DNA of 14,987 nt from Flavobacterium psychrophilum (GCA_945878515.1 CAMCTL010000076.1:1-14987), one strand, 5' to 3'. Shown: positions 6,821 to 14,608, numbered from the stretch's first letter. Notes: generated by a model from the sequence alone, not told the origin. Translations and numbers: made by a program.

Positions 6821-9800
6821 ATGAAAACAAGAATTACTTTGGTAGTAGCTATTTTTTTTAGCATCTACTCATTCGGACACCTGAAGCTGGACTTGATAAA
6901 AGTAGGTATTAATTACAATACAACCGCAGTAGCGACCGATGCAGTTACAACTTTTAATTATTGCCGTGGTGCAGTAGTACAGCCTTTAGTGTCGCCTTAT
7001 CCTGCCGGTAGCACTGTTAAATGGTATCTTGTTGCAACAGGCGGTATAGCCCTAGCGACCGCTCCCACCCCAGTTACTACAACAGTTGGGACGAAACTAT
7101 ACTATGTTTCGCAGGTTATCGGGAGCGCCGAGAGTGCAAGAATAACCATTACGGTTAATACTATTGCTATACCTGCAACTCCGGGTACTATATCTGGTAC
7201 AGCATCACAAGGTATATTAGTGGGAACAACTGGTACAGCTGTCTATTCTATTGCGGCTGTTTCAACTGCCACATCTTATATTTGGACTGTGCCATTTGGT
7301 GTAAATATTGTGTCTGGGCAAGGAACAACAAGCATAACGGTAAACTTCGCTGATGTTCCATCTGGGCCAAGAGATGTAGGAAATATTTCCGTAAGAGCGG
7401 TTAATAGTAATGACTGTAGCAGTACAGTGAAAAGTTTAGCCATAAGAAGCTTGATTCCAGCAGCACCGCTGGCGATAAAAATGACCAATGCTTTAGCCAC
7501 TGATCCCACGAGGGCTGAAACGGTTATCACAAGTTATATTGGGACTACAACGGTTTTGACATTGACTGCCACACCATCAGCAACCGCAAACTCTTATTTT
7601 TGGGAACTACCAACAGGGGTAACACAATTATCAGGTGGTACAACCAATGAAATTACGGTTAATTTCGCAGATGTTAGTTTTGGTACTTCGTCGATGTATA
7701 TTGGCGTAAAAGCAATAAATGGTGCGGGCGAATCGATAACTTCAAATGATACTAGAGTTCCTGCTACCAACTCAACAGCGAGATTATTAAGATTAACTGC
7801 CACTTTACCAGTTCCTGCAATTGGGCAAATGTTTACAGCCAATGGCATTAATTATAAAATACTAAAAGCAACGTCGCCGTATACAGTTGCAGTAAATACT
7901 CATACAACTTTTGATGGGGTGGCTGAAATTCCAGCTACTGTAATGAATGCTGGGGTTACCTTTGCAGTAACTGACATCATTGCTTTTGCATTTTCTAACA
8001 CTAATTTAACTTCGGTTACCATCCCCAACTCGATTACTACTATTGGGGGTAATGCATTTACAAATTGTAGCAGCCTATATTCTGTTACTGTAGATTGGGC
8101 AACGCCGCTTATTATTAATCCAAATGTTTTCAGCGGATTAGACCTTGCTACAATCTCCCTATACTTTCCTAATGGAAGTGAAATTGCCTATAATAATGCA
8201 CCTATTTGGACTAATTTTCATAATGCCACAGATATAATTAGTGTCTTTAATTACTGTGAAGGAGCAGAAGCAGAACCTTTGCCGGCACCGTTTCCACCTG
8301 GTAGGACAGTATTATGGTATGAAGACGCGAGTGCAGCATTTGCCTTACCAACCGCACCCACACCAGATACATCAGTAGTTGGCACGACCTTGTTTTTTGT
8401 CGCTCAAATAATTGGCGGTGTTGAAAGCCCGTTAGAAACCATTACAGTAAACGTTAATGCCTTACCAGAAACACCTGCTGCTATAATGGGTAATGCTGAA
8501 ACTGGCACTTTGGTGGGGACAGCCAATACAACTACTTATTCTATCAATCCTATTATAGATGCTGTATCATACATTTGGACTGCTCCAGCTGGAGTTAACA
8601 TTTTATCTGGTCAAGGTACAACTGAAATAACCGTCAACTTTGCTAATGTCGCGGCAGGCGAAGGCGAAATAGGTGATTTATCAGTATTGGCAATCAATAG
8701 CAATAATTGCAGCAGTATGGCAGTGAATCGTGCTCTATTTAAACTCTTGCCTTTGGCACCTGCTACAATAAAAATGACCGATGCAACATTGCCTGTTCCT
8801 GCTTCTGGTATTGAAACCGCTGTTACTACTTTTAGCCAATATATGGGTACTACTAAAATAGTAACATTAACAGCTACGCCAGTTGAAGAGGCATCGTCAT
8901 ACATTTGGGAATTACCAGTTGGTGTAAATTTATTATCTGGTGCAACAACAAATGGGGGCGTTACTACTGGAACTAATGTTATTACAGTAAACTTTGCAGA
9001 TGTTACAAATACTTCTACTTATAGCCACACAAGAGCATCGGGAATATTAACCCACGTACTTCGTTTTGGTGTAAAAGCAGTGAACGGAGTGGGCGAGTCT
9101 ATTACTGATAATGTACTTGCTATTAACCCAACAACTTCATCAACTGCGCGATTGTTAACGGTCTTTGCAACCGCTCCAGCAGCTTCTAGCTCAATAAAAA
9201 TGACCGATGGCGATGCGTTAGATCCCACAAAAGCTATAACAGTAATTGGTAAATTTATTGGTACAAACAAAGTACTCACCTTAACAGCTAGCGCATCTGC
9301 AACAGCAAGTTCCTATCGTTGGGAATTGCCCGCTGGTGCAACGCAGTTATCTGGTAGTAACAGCAACATTATTACTGTGAACTTTGCAAATGTTGCCTCT
9401 GGCATCTCATCCTTTTATATAGGAGTTATCGCAGTTAATGGTATTGGGGAATCAACTTCGGTTAACAGTAGTCTTGTTCCTGCTACTACATCAACTGCCA
9501 GATTGTTAAGATTAACTGCTGGTGTGCCTGCCGCAGTATCGGTTGTAACGGGACAATTCAGTGGTTTGTGTGAAAACCTTACTTACAGTTACGCAATAAG
9601 ACCATCAGTCCTTGCTAATAATTATCAAATTACGGCGCCTGCTGGTGCTGTGGTAAAATCTGATTCAAATTTGTCTAACTCAAGTAATATATTAACAACT
9701 CCAGACCTAAACTTTACAATAACCTATCCAAGTGGTTTTGTATCCACACCAGTTTTACCAAAAATCATCTCTGTTAGAGCAATAAATGGGGTTGGGTCAA

Positions 9801-10408
9801 GCACTACCAGTAGAGTTTTGTCTTTATCGACTCTTATGCCTGCCGTCGGTACAGTTACCGGCTCCGCTGGTGTAACAAACTTCAGCAGAACTGGAACACA
9901 AACTTTTACAATACCAGAAGTTTTGGGTGCTACAAGTTATGTTTGGACAGTTTTTGATGGGGCAGAAATTGTTTCTGGTCAAGGAACCAACTTCGTTGAA
10001 ATTGATTTCAGCGCTGTAACGAAGACCTCTACCAAATTGTCAGTTCATGCGAACAGCCGTTGTGGTACACCTTCTGTTGTAAAATCTTATCTTTTAAAAG
10101 TAGTTACTGCTATAAATGCTAGAAGCGCTAGTATTGAATCATTTTCATTTAAGACAAATGAGGTTTATCCAGTACCTGCATCTAGTATTTTTAATGTAGA
10201 TGTAACGGCTACTTCTGATGAAACATTGGAAATTGCAATCTATTCATTAGATGGTTTTGCTGTAATGAAATCCAAATCGGTTCAATTGAAAAAAGGATTA
10301 AATACAATAACAGAAAATGCTTCGTTCTTAAAAGCAGGAGTTTACATAGTTCAATTGACTAATAGTTCAAGTTCAGAAGTAATTACTAAGAAATTAATTA
10401 AGAACTAA
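6821..10408 (+). CDS. Giant secreted T9SS cargo protein with Ig-like, PKD-like and BspA-type LRR domains
   Basis: A 1195-residue probable surface or secreted protein. I take ATG 6821 because a Lys/Arg start and hydrophobic signal (MKTRITLVVAIFFSIYSFG) follow directly; a TTG at 6809 would only add four residues. Domains in order: Ig-like (about 44-115, FNYC...VKWY...LYYVSQ), PKD-like (117-206), PKD-like (216-327), a short BspA-type leucine-rich segment (about 331-467, with LTSVTIPNSITTIGGNAF), a second Ig-like (475-545), PKD-like (550-640), PKD-like (646-783), PKD-like (787-900), two more beta-sandwich units (905-1005 and 1007-1096), and a type A T9SS sorting domain (about 1112-1195) with YPVPASSIFNV, IYSLDG and AGVYIVQL motifs. 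The sorting tail should send it through T9SS for cleavage and release or surface attachment. No enzyme domain is visible, so adhesion or a structural role is inferred. Confidence 0.9.
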   Translation: MKTRITLVVAIFFSIYSFGHLKLDLIKVGINYNTTAVATDAVTTFNYCRGAVVQPLVSPYPAGSTVKWYLVATGGIALATAPTPVTTTVGTKLYYVSQVIGSAESARITITVNTIAIPATPGTISGTASQGILVGTTGTAVYSIAAVSTATSYIWTVPFGVNIVSGQGTTSITVNFADVPSGPRDVGNISVRAVNSNDCSSTVKSLAIRSLIPAAPLAIKMTNALATDPTRAETVITSYIGTTTVLTLTATPSATANSYFWELPTGVTQLSGGTTNEITVNFADVSFGTSSMYIGVKAINGAGESITSNDTRVPATNSTARLLRLTATLPVPAIGQMFTANGINYKILKATSPYTVAVNTHTTFDGVAEIPATVMNAGVTFAVTDIIAFAFSNTNLTSVTIPNSITTIGGNAFTNCSSLYSVTVDWATPLIINPNVFSGLDLATISLYFPNGSEIAYNNAPIWTNFHNATDIISVFNYCEGAEAEPLPAPFPPGRTVLWYEDASAAFALPTAPTPDTSVVGTTLFFVAQIIGGVESPLETITVNVNALPETPAAIMGNAETGTLVGTANTTTYSINPIIDAVSYIWTAPAGVNILSGQGTTEITVNFANVAAGEGEIGDLSVLAINSNNCSSMAVNRALFKLLPLAPATIKMTDATLPVPASGIETAVTTFSQYMGTTKIVTLTATPVEEASSYIWELPVGVNLLSGATTNGGVTTGTNVITVNFADVTNTSTYSHTRASGILTHVLRFGVKAVNGVGESITDNVLAINPTTSSTARLLTVFATAPAASSSIKMTDGDALDPTKAITVIGKFIGTNKVLTLTASASATASSYRWELPAGATQLSGSNSNIITVNFANVASGISSFYIGVIAVNGIGESTSVNSSLVPATTSTARLLRLTAGVPAAVSVVTGQFSGLCENLTYSYAIRPSVLANNYQITAPAGAVVKSDSNLSNSSNILTTPDLNFTITYPSGFVSTPVLPKIISVRAINGVGSSTTSRVLSLSTLMPAVGTVTGSAGVTNFSRTGTQTFTIPEVLGATSYVWTVFDGAEIVSGQGTNFVEIDFSAVTKTSTKLSVHANSRCGTPSVVKSYLLKVVTAINARSASIESFSFKTNEVYPVPASSIFNVDVTATSDETLEIAIYSLDGFAVMKSKSVQLKKGLNTITENASFLKAGVYIVQLTNSSSSEVITKKLIKN
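6953..7801 (+). repeat. Ig-like + PKD + PKD repeat block, copy 1
   Basis: This block of the T9SS cargo gene runs from FNYCRGA to RLLRLTA at protein level. It aligns module by module with the block at 8246-9169: FNYC, (K/L)WY, TAPTP, YIWT, SGQGTT, ITVNFA, SIKMT/TIKMT, WELP, KA(I/V)NG and STARLL recur in the same order. The coding sequence has diverged, so the duplication is old. Confidence 0.75.
7805..8218 (+). repeat. BspA-type leucine-rich repeat segment inserted between the Ig/PKD blocks
   Basis: About 138 codons encode one to two BspA-like leucine-rich units (LTSVTIPNSITTIGGNAFTN, then LYSVTVDW) with the usual following loop (YFPNGSEIAYNNAPIWTNF). In Bacteroidota these repeats occur in surface proteins, often in long arrays. 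Here there is only a short run between two homologous Ig-like/PKD blocks. Confidence 0.65.
8246..9169 (+). repeat. Ig-like + PKD + PKD repeat block, copy 2
   Basis: This second block runs from FNYCEGA to RLLTVFA at protein level. It is longer than copy 1, mainly through an extra Thr/Ser/Gly-rich loop in its last PKD unit (coding roughly 8940-9050). A further single PKD-like unit (9173-9520, SSIKMTD to RLLRLTA) follows and resembles the last unit of copy 1 most closely. Confidence 0.7.
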
Positions 10409-10421
10409 TTTTAAATCTTAA

Positions 10422-10745
10422 ATGATGAAAAAAATTGCTTTATTACTATTTCTGTTTTCTATAGTATTAGTTAATGCTCAAGACAAAAAAGAGCAACCCA
10501 AATCTCAAATTGTGGAAGCGTCTTGCGGTCAGTGTCAATTCAAGATGAAAGGACACGACTGCGACCTGGCAGTTCGTATCGAAGGCAAATACTATTTTGT
10601 TGACGGCGCTTCAATCGACTCTTTCGGCGATGCACATGCCAACGATGGCTTTTGCACAACGGTAAGAAAGGCTGAAGTTGTTGGAAAAATCATAGACAAT
10701 CGTTTTAAGGCCACTTCATTTAAATTATTGCCCGAGAAAAAATAA
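10422..10745 (+). CDS. Small exported four-cysteine protein (DUF6370-like)
   Basis: A 107-residue protein with a clear signal peptide (residues 1-20, ending VNAQ) and a mature domain of about 85 residues. It contains Cys35 and Cys38 in a CxxC (SCGQC), Cys47 (HDCDLA) and Cys78 (GFC), with His45 and His72 nearby. The pattern EASCGQCQF...CDLAV...YFVDG...GDAHANDGFC matches a flavobacterial family that I recall as DUF6370. The function is unknown. Four cysteines plus histidines in a periplasmic protein suggest a metal site or two disulfides. Two ATG codons lie in tandem (10422 and 10425) and either could be used. It begins 13 bp after the T9SS cargo gene and ends 6 bp before the Crp/Fnr-type gene, so it is at least co-transcribed with the latter. 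Confidence 0.75.
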   Translation: MMKKIALLLFLFSIVLVNAQDKKEQPKSQIVEASCGQCQFKMKGHDCDLAVRIEGKYYFVDGASIDSFGDAHANDGFCTTVRKAEVVGKIIDNRFKATSFKLLPEKK

Positions 10746-10751
10746 GGCGCT

Positions 10752-11330
10752 ATGTGTTTAATAATTGACAATATCTCCAAACACATTGCGTTAACCCCGC
10801 AAGAGCGTGAACTCTTTTTGTCTAAAACAGAAATTCGTCAATACAAAGCCAAAACCATTTTGCTGAATGCGGGCGAAGTTTGCAAGACTTCCTATTTTGT
10901 GAACTCGGGAGTGTTGCGAAGTTTCAATATTAATGACAATATTGTGGAACACGTTTTGAGTTTTGCCTGCAGCGGTTGGTGGATTAGCGATATGTACAGC
11001 TTGCTTTCGCAAAAACCGGGCAATCTTTTCATCCAAGTTCTGGAAGATGCCGAAATTGTTTTATTATCTAAAGAAAATCAGGAAATGCTTTTTCAGGAAT
11101 TACCCAAACTCGAACGCTTTTTCAGGATTCTAACTGAAAATTCATTAGTGGCACATCAGGAACGATTGATGGATAATCTGAGCTTAACCGCCGAGGAACG
11201 TTTCCAAAAATTTTGTCGCAAATATCCTGATTTAATCCTGAAAGTTCCCCAAAAACAAATAGCCTCCTATCTAGGCGTGACTCCAGAGTTTTTCAGCAAA
11301 ATGAAAAGCAAAATCCTGTATAATAAGTAA
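10752..11330 (+). CDS. Crp/Fnr-family transcriptional regulator
   Basis: A 192-residue cytoplasmic DNA-binding regulator. Residues about 25-110 form the cyclic-nucleotide-binding-like beta-roll (KAKTILLNAGEVCKTSYFVNSGVLR), followed by the dimerisation helix (about 112-142) and a C-terminal winged helix-turn-helix at about 166-187 (PQKQIASYLGVTPEFFSKMK). I do not see the Arg-Ser pair that binds cAMP phosphate in E. coli CRP, as is usual in this Bacteroidota group, so the signal is unknown. Cys44, Cys73 and Cys155 are scattered and do not form an Fnr-type N-terminal iron-sulfur cluster. It starts 6 bp after the four-Cys exported protein gene, indicating an operon. A pirin gene lies 195 bp downstream and is a plausible target, which is inference. 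Confidence 0.88.
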   Translation: MCLIIDNISKHIALTPQERELFLSKTEIRQYKAKTILLNAGEVCKTSYFVNSGVLRSFNINDNIVEHVLSFACSGWWISDMYSLLSQKPGNLFIQVLEDAEIVLLSKENQEMLFQELPKLERFFRILTENSLVAHQERLMDNLSLTAEERFQKFCRKYPDLILKVPQKQIASYLGVTPEFFSKMKSKILYNK

Positions 11331-11357
11331 TTAGTAGTCAGAAAATCAGTGGTCAGT

Positions 11358-11403
11358 CCTAATAAGAATCTGTTTTCTAGTGAACAATTGTATATTTATT
11401 AGG
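11358..11403. repeat. 8-bp inverted repeat (cctaataa / ttattagg) before the pirin gene
   Basis: cctaataa (11358-11365) and ttattagg (11396-11403) are exact reverse complements with 30 bp between. Outside the arms lie ACTGA-type words in opposite orientations (gtcagt/cagt on the left; actgaacactgaacact at about 11431-11446 on the right). It is probably repeat debris; a regulator site cannot be excluded. Confidence 0.3.
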
Positions 11404-11489
11404 TTACTATCTCACTGAATACTACACAACTGAACACTGAACACTATTTTTCTTAATCTACATTAAGTGCCTTTTGCTTTCTTCCAACG

Positions 11490-11497
11490 TAAATTTG
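11490..11497 (+). promoter_or_regulatory. Putative -7 promoter box (TAAATTTG) for the pirin gene
   Basis: TAAATTTG fits TAnnTTTG exactly. The nearest TTTG (11473-11476) is only 13 bp upstream, shorter than the usual 17-23, so the -33 element is weak or an activator is needed. The predicted leader is about 20 bases. Confidence 0.45.
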
Positions 11498-11525
11498 TAT
11501 ATCATTAAACACAAAAAATTACATT

Positions 11526-12239
11526 ATGAAAACTACAGTTTTACACAAAGCAGATACACGAGGACACGCAGATCATGGATGGCTTAATGCTTATCATAGT
11601 TTTAGTTTTGCCAGTTGGTACAATCCAGATAGAATTCAATTCGGAGTGTTGCGCGTCTTGAATGATGATACCATTGCAGGCGGAATGGGTTTTGGCACAC
11701 ATCCTCACGACAATATGGAAATTATTACGATTCCGTTAGAAGGTGATTTGGCTCATAAGGACAGTATGGGGAATGAATCCATCATAAAAACGGGCGATGT
11801 GCAAGTAATGAGTGCTGGAACTGGAATTCGACATAGTGAATTTAATCCCAATGCAACTGACCGCACCAAACTTTTTCAGATTTGGGTATTTCCAAAAATT
11901 AGAAATGTTGAACCTCGTTACCAACAAATCACATTAGATATAACAGAGCAAAAAAATAATTTTGCCCAAATATTGTCTCCAAATCCTGAGGATGCTGGAG
12001 TTTGGATTCATCAAGATGCCTGGTTTCATTTGGCCGATTTTGATGCAGGATTCAGTAAAACATACGAATTGAAAAAAGAAGGAAACAGTCTTTATGTTTT
12101 TGTAATTTCAGGAACAATCACCGTTGACGGTCAGGAATTAGAAACCCGTGATGGTTTAGGAGTTACTGATTTTAAAGCATTGGATTTCAAAGCGACGACC
12201 GATGTGAAATTTTTGTTGATGGAAATACCGATGGAATAG
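11526..12239 (+). CDS. Pirin family protein (YhhW-like bicupin)
   Basis: A 237-residue cytoplasmic bicupin. The N-terminal cupin carries the full metal-binding set: His59 and His61 (THPHDNME), His103 and Glu105 (GTGIRHSEF). It opens with the family-typical RGHADHGWLNAYHSFSFASWY (about 12-32), and the C-terminal cupin covers about 140-235. Length matches the YhhW-like group (about 230-290). Bacterial relatives such as E. coli YhhW show quercetin 2,3-dioxygenase activity in vitro, and others act as regulators or stress proteins; the natural substrate here is unknown. The gene has its own -7 box and ends 29 bp before a strong terminator stem, so it is probably transcribed alone. The Crp/Fnr-type gene upstream could control it. 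Confidence 0.92.
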   Translation: MKTTVLHKADTRGHADHGWLNAYHSFSFASWYNPDRIQFGVLRVLNDDTIAGGMGFGTHPHDNMEIITIPLEGDLAHKDSMGNESIIKTGDVQVMSAGTGIRHSEFNPNATDRTKLFQIWVFPKIRNVEPRYQQITLDITEQKNNFAQILSPNPEDAGVWIHQDAWFHLADFDAGFSKTYELKKEGNSLYVFVISGTITVDGQELETRDGLGVTDFKALDFKATTDVKFLLMEIPME

Positions 12240-12268
12240 TAAATCATTTCGGTACATAATAAACACAA

Positions 12269-12298
12269 AAAAGCCTTTCAAAAATGTGAAAGGCTTTT
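12269..12298. terminator. Intrinsic terminator usable from both strands
   Basis: A perfect 12-bp stem (aaaagcctttca at 12269-12280 with tgaaaggctttt at 12287-12298) encloses a 6-base loop. On the plus strand the stem ends in TTTT followed by ATTATTT, ending the pirin transcript. On the minus strand it ends in TTTTTT, so it can also end the convergent antitoxin/toxin transcript. Confidence 0.88.
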
Positions 12299-12312
12299 AT
12301 TATTTAATGTCC

Positions 12313-12642
12313 TTATATTCCTAAATTATTCTTTAAAATAGCTAAATCAATTGCATCGTAATCGCCTTAATTATAAATAGTTGCGAAAATAATTGATTTT
12401 TCACCAACATTTATTATAGTTTCGTAAGTAATAATACGTCCACCGCCAGCAGAACCTTTTCCCTTTGATTTAATATTGATTCTAATTTTTTTAAAACCAT
12501 TTCCCAAATCATCCGCTAATAGCAATTCGTTTTCTAAATTGTCTAAAATCTTTTGGAAATCTGACTTTAATGACGGGAATTTTTTTATTAACTTTTTGAA
12601 CTCTTTACTAAATTCAACATCAATTTCAATATTATATTTCAT
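12313..12642 (-). pseudogene. RelE/ParE-family toxin, probably broken by an in-frame TAA (12367-12369)
   Basis: Reads MKYNIEIDVEFSKEFKKLIK and carries the family block SKGKGSAGGGRIITY (59-73), then ...IIFATIYN and a TAA at 12367-12369, giving 91 residues. The same frame continues after the TAA for 17 protein-like codons (GDYDAIDLAILKNNLGI) to a second TAA at 12313-12315, only 15 bp before the terminator stem. Relatives commonly end in IYDKxE followed by a short helix, so the TAA probably replaced a Lys codon (AAA to TAA) and the ancestral protein was about 109 residues. Such toxins are RNases or gyrase inhibitors, neutralised by the antitoxin encoded just upstream, whose stop overlaps this start by 11 bp. 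The shorter product could still be made; whether it is active is unknown. A sequencing error at one base is an alternative. Confidence 0.75.
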
Positions 12643-12883
12643 TTAGAAACGATTGTAAAGATTGTCCTTTGTAGGTGCCAGAATTGACTTCATTTTTAAT
12701 TTTTTTTAATCTATCAATAAAAATTTCTTGCTTTGATGTAAGCTTTTTTTCAATATTTTCCTCTTCCGAATTCACATCACTTTCATCAATAGTAACGCCT
12801 TTATTAGATATTGCCAACAGTCGAGCTAGTTCTAATAATGTTTTTCCAGCTTTGGTGTTCTTGTTTATCGTTATTGTCGTCAT
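12632..12883 (-). CDS. Antitoxin of a type II toxin-antitoxin pair
   Basis: An 83-residue acidic-to-mixed protein. I choose the ATG at 12883 (MTTITINKNTKAGKTLLELA) because flavobacterial relatives start with this beta-strand plus helix; an in-frame ATG at 12904 would add seven residues and leave almost no leader after the promoter box. The N-terminal half (2-35) is probably the dimerisation and DNA-binding part. The charged middle (36-62) and C-terminal helix (KIKNEVNSGTYKGQSLQSFL, 61-80) probably wrap the toxin. It overlaps the toxin gene by 11 bp, the usual antitoxin-first order with translational coupling. I recall the family as DUF2683-like, but that name is uncertain. It would be expected to repress its own promoter. 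Confidence 0.75.
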   Translation of the reverse strand: MTTITINKNTKAGKTLLELARLLAISNKGVTIDESDVNSEEENIEKKLTSKQEIFIDRLKKIKNEVNSGTYKGQSLQSFLNEI

Positions 12884-12901
12884 AATTATTACTTTAAGAT
12901 T

Positions 12902-12909
12902 CAAATATA
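12902..12909 (-). promoter_or_regulatory. Putative -7 promoter box (TATATTTG) for the antitoxin/toxin operon
   Basis: On the minus strand TATATTTG fits TAnnTTTG exactly and ends 18 bp before the chosen antitoxin ATG. An 8-bp palindrome (aatgcatt, 12915-12922) lies just upstream, where an autoregulatory operator could sit. The -33 element is not clear. Confidence 0.4.
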
Positions 12910-12979
12910 CAAATAATGCATTCTAAAAAGCCTGAAAATGTTTACCATAAATAATAATGGGTTAAAAATAGGTTAGTCA

Positions 12980-14608
12980 TTACTTTTTCAAGCTGATATT
13001 CTCAAAAGTAGAAACATCAACAATTTCTTCACTATCTAAATCGAAGGAAATTTTCACCAAATCTCCAACTGCAGTAATGGGCAATTGATTGGATATTTGA
13101 GACGAACCTACAAATATATTTGGATAATCTTTTACTGTAAAATAATAAAAACTATTCCCGTTTTTGACATCATTCTGAATTCGAACCACAACCGATTCGA
13201 CTACTTTTCGTGCAGATTTTTCACTTGAATTTATTTTATTTCCAGAGGAATTAAACGCTGTTTTATAAGCCGTTAAAGCCTCACGCATGGTGTTTCCTGT
13301 ACCAACAATAGTATAATCTGCAATGGAAACCATAGCATACATTTTTACCAATCCACCATTGTCTTTTAACGTCATTACATACGTTGGAATATTATTAATG
13401 TTATACGGAATAGGTAACGATGCTTTAAAACCTTTTTCTTGCACTTTCCCTTGTGCCGAGCTTTGTGCAGCAAATTCTGTGGCACCACTTTGCTTGTAAA
13501 AAGTAGTTTCTTTTGTTCTTGTATCTACTAAAACAAATCCTACCGCCGATTCATCTTTTCCTACCGATGTAATTCCTGTGTACCAATAGGATTTATTGTC
13601 TTTTCCGTAAACTAAGGTTAAATCCTCCGTAATTTGAAGTTTGTTTTCGTTAGAAAAATTCCAGTATCCTTTTACATATTCGCCCCAATCATTCAACTGA
13701 TCTTTAATAAATGAAATCGGCTGAATTCTATCTACCCATAGGGGTGTATTCTTAATATTATATTCTTTTATGACTCCATTTTGCGCATTTACCACTACAA
13801 CACCAGTAGCATCGTTTCCGGAGAAGCCTACTTTTTTAGCATATTTTGTAACCACCCAGTATGGCACTCCGTCGTCATCAATTTCAAAACTAAAATCTGC
13901 TAAACCAACGGTGTTATAACCATTAAAATATAAATAGCGGTGCAAGTTACTACCAAAATAGGCCTCCCTTTGGTATTTTAAAAATAGTGGTTTTCCGTTT
14001 ACTTCTTGTACTAATTTTACATCACGTTCATTTGTTGCAGAAACCATCACGTAACCAGTTGTACCTTGTTTGTTGTTTAACCATTTAAAAAAACCTGAAT
14101 GCTCTAAAGGTGCAATCCAATACAATTTGCCGTTAACTTTCTGAATAAAAAATTCTTGTAATTGTGCCTGACTGCCCAATGCGGGTTGCGAGCCTAATAT
14201 TTTTTCGCCTAATAAATGCGCTAAACTTTCATCTACAACTCTAATTTCGCTCATAGATATAGGAGCAATATGATTGGTCAACTTTTCACCAGTTGCCACT
14301 TTCCCAATTAAATTTCTATAATCTTGATTTCTAAAAACAGCGTGCGATGTAAAAAAAGGAAGTACAAATGAATAAATAATGGCAATACCTACTAACAAAG
14401 CCGGAATTTTCCAGAATACTGTAATTGGTTTATAACTTTTCCCGTCAGAACTAATAGTAAATTTAGAAAAAGAGAAAAACAATATTGAAGCAATAATTAA
14501 AAGTAAGGCTGTAACTCCTACAAAGCCATAATTTAATACAGGTAGCGTAAAATAAAAGTAAAATACCGTGATTAATAGAACAATTACGATGGGGAAAATT
14601 TTTCTCAT
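12980..14608 (-). CDS. Membrane-anchored protein of unknown function with four internal repeats
   Basis: A 542-residue protein that I cannot assign to a named family. Three hydrophobic segments lie near the N-terminus (about 5-23, 27-48 and 67-88), followed by a roughly 450-residue soluble region. That region contains a recurring unit of the form YW-x(n)-G-x-V-x-V-x-x: YWIAPLE...GYVMVSATN (163-193), YWVVTKY...GVVVVNAQN (250-277), YWYTGIT...GFVLVDTRT (341-365) and a weaker YVMTLKD...YAMVSIADY (410-432). Each resembles a PepSY-like strand-turn-strand unit. The last 75 residues (VVESVVVRI...YYFTVKD...VGDLVKISFD) look like a small OB-type barrel. No catalytic motif or Cys cluster is visible. It appears to be transcribed alone, divergently from fabD, with a TTACTTTG near-match to a -7 box at 14664-14671. 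A scaffold or envelope-maintenance role is a guess. Confidence 0.85.
   Translation of the reverse strand: MRKIFPIVIVLLITVFYFYFTLPVLNYGFVGVTALLLIIASILFFSFSKFTISSDGKSYKPITVFWKIPALLVGIAIIYSFVLPFFTSHAVFRNQDYRNLIGKVATGEKLTNHIAPISMSEIRVVDESLAHLLGEKILGSQPALGSQAQLQEFFIQKVNGKLYWIAPLEHSGFFKWLNNKQGTTGYVMVSATNERDVKLVQEVNGKPLFLKYQREAYFGSNLHRYLYFNGYNTVGLADFSFEIDDDGVPYWVVTKYAKKVGFSGNDATGVVVVNAQNGVIKEYNIKNTPLWVDRIQPISFIKDQLNDWGEYVKGYWNFSNENKLQITEDLTLVYGKDNKSYWYTGITSVGKDESAVGFVLVDTRTKETTFYKQSGATEFAAQSSAQGKVQEKGFKASLPIPYNINNIPTYVMTLKDNGGLVKMYAMVSIADYTIVGTGNTMREALTAYKTAFNSSGNKINSSEKSARKVVESVVVRIQNDVKNGNSFYYFTVKDYPNIFVGSSQISNQLPITAVGDLVKISFDLDSEEIVDVSTFENISLKK

Noticed and set aside
7276..9279. Several minus-strand open frames of 84-97 codons within the T9SS cargo gene
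   Set aside because: They mirror the repetitive Thr/Val/Ala-rich coding sequence on the plus strand and show no signal peptide, domain or promoter of their own.
11379..11416. Crp/Fnr operator made of agtga and tcact
   Set aside because: The half-sites are 28 bp apart instead of about 6, so the match to a Crp-type palindrome is not meaningful.
12675..12926. Plus-strand 83-codon open frame across the antitoxin gene
   Set aside because: Ser/Phe/Ile-rich antisense shadow of the antitoxin; the minus-strand reading fits the overlapping toxin-antitoxin arrangement.
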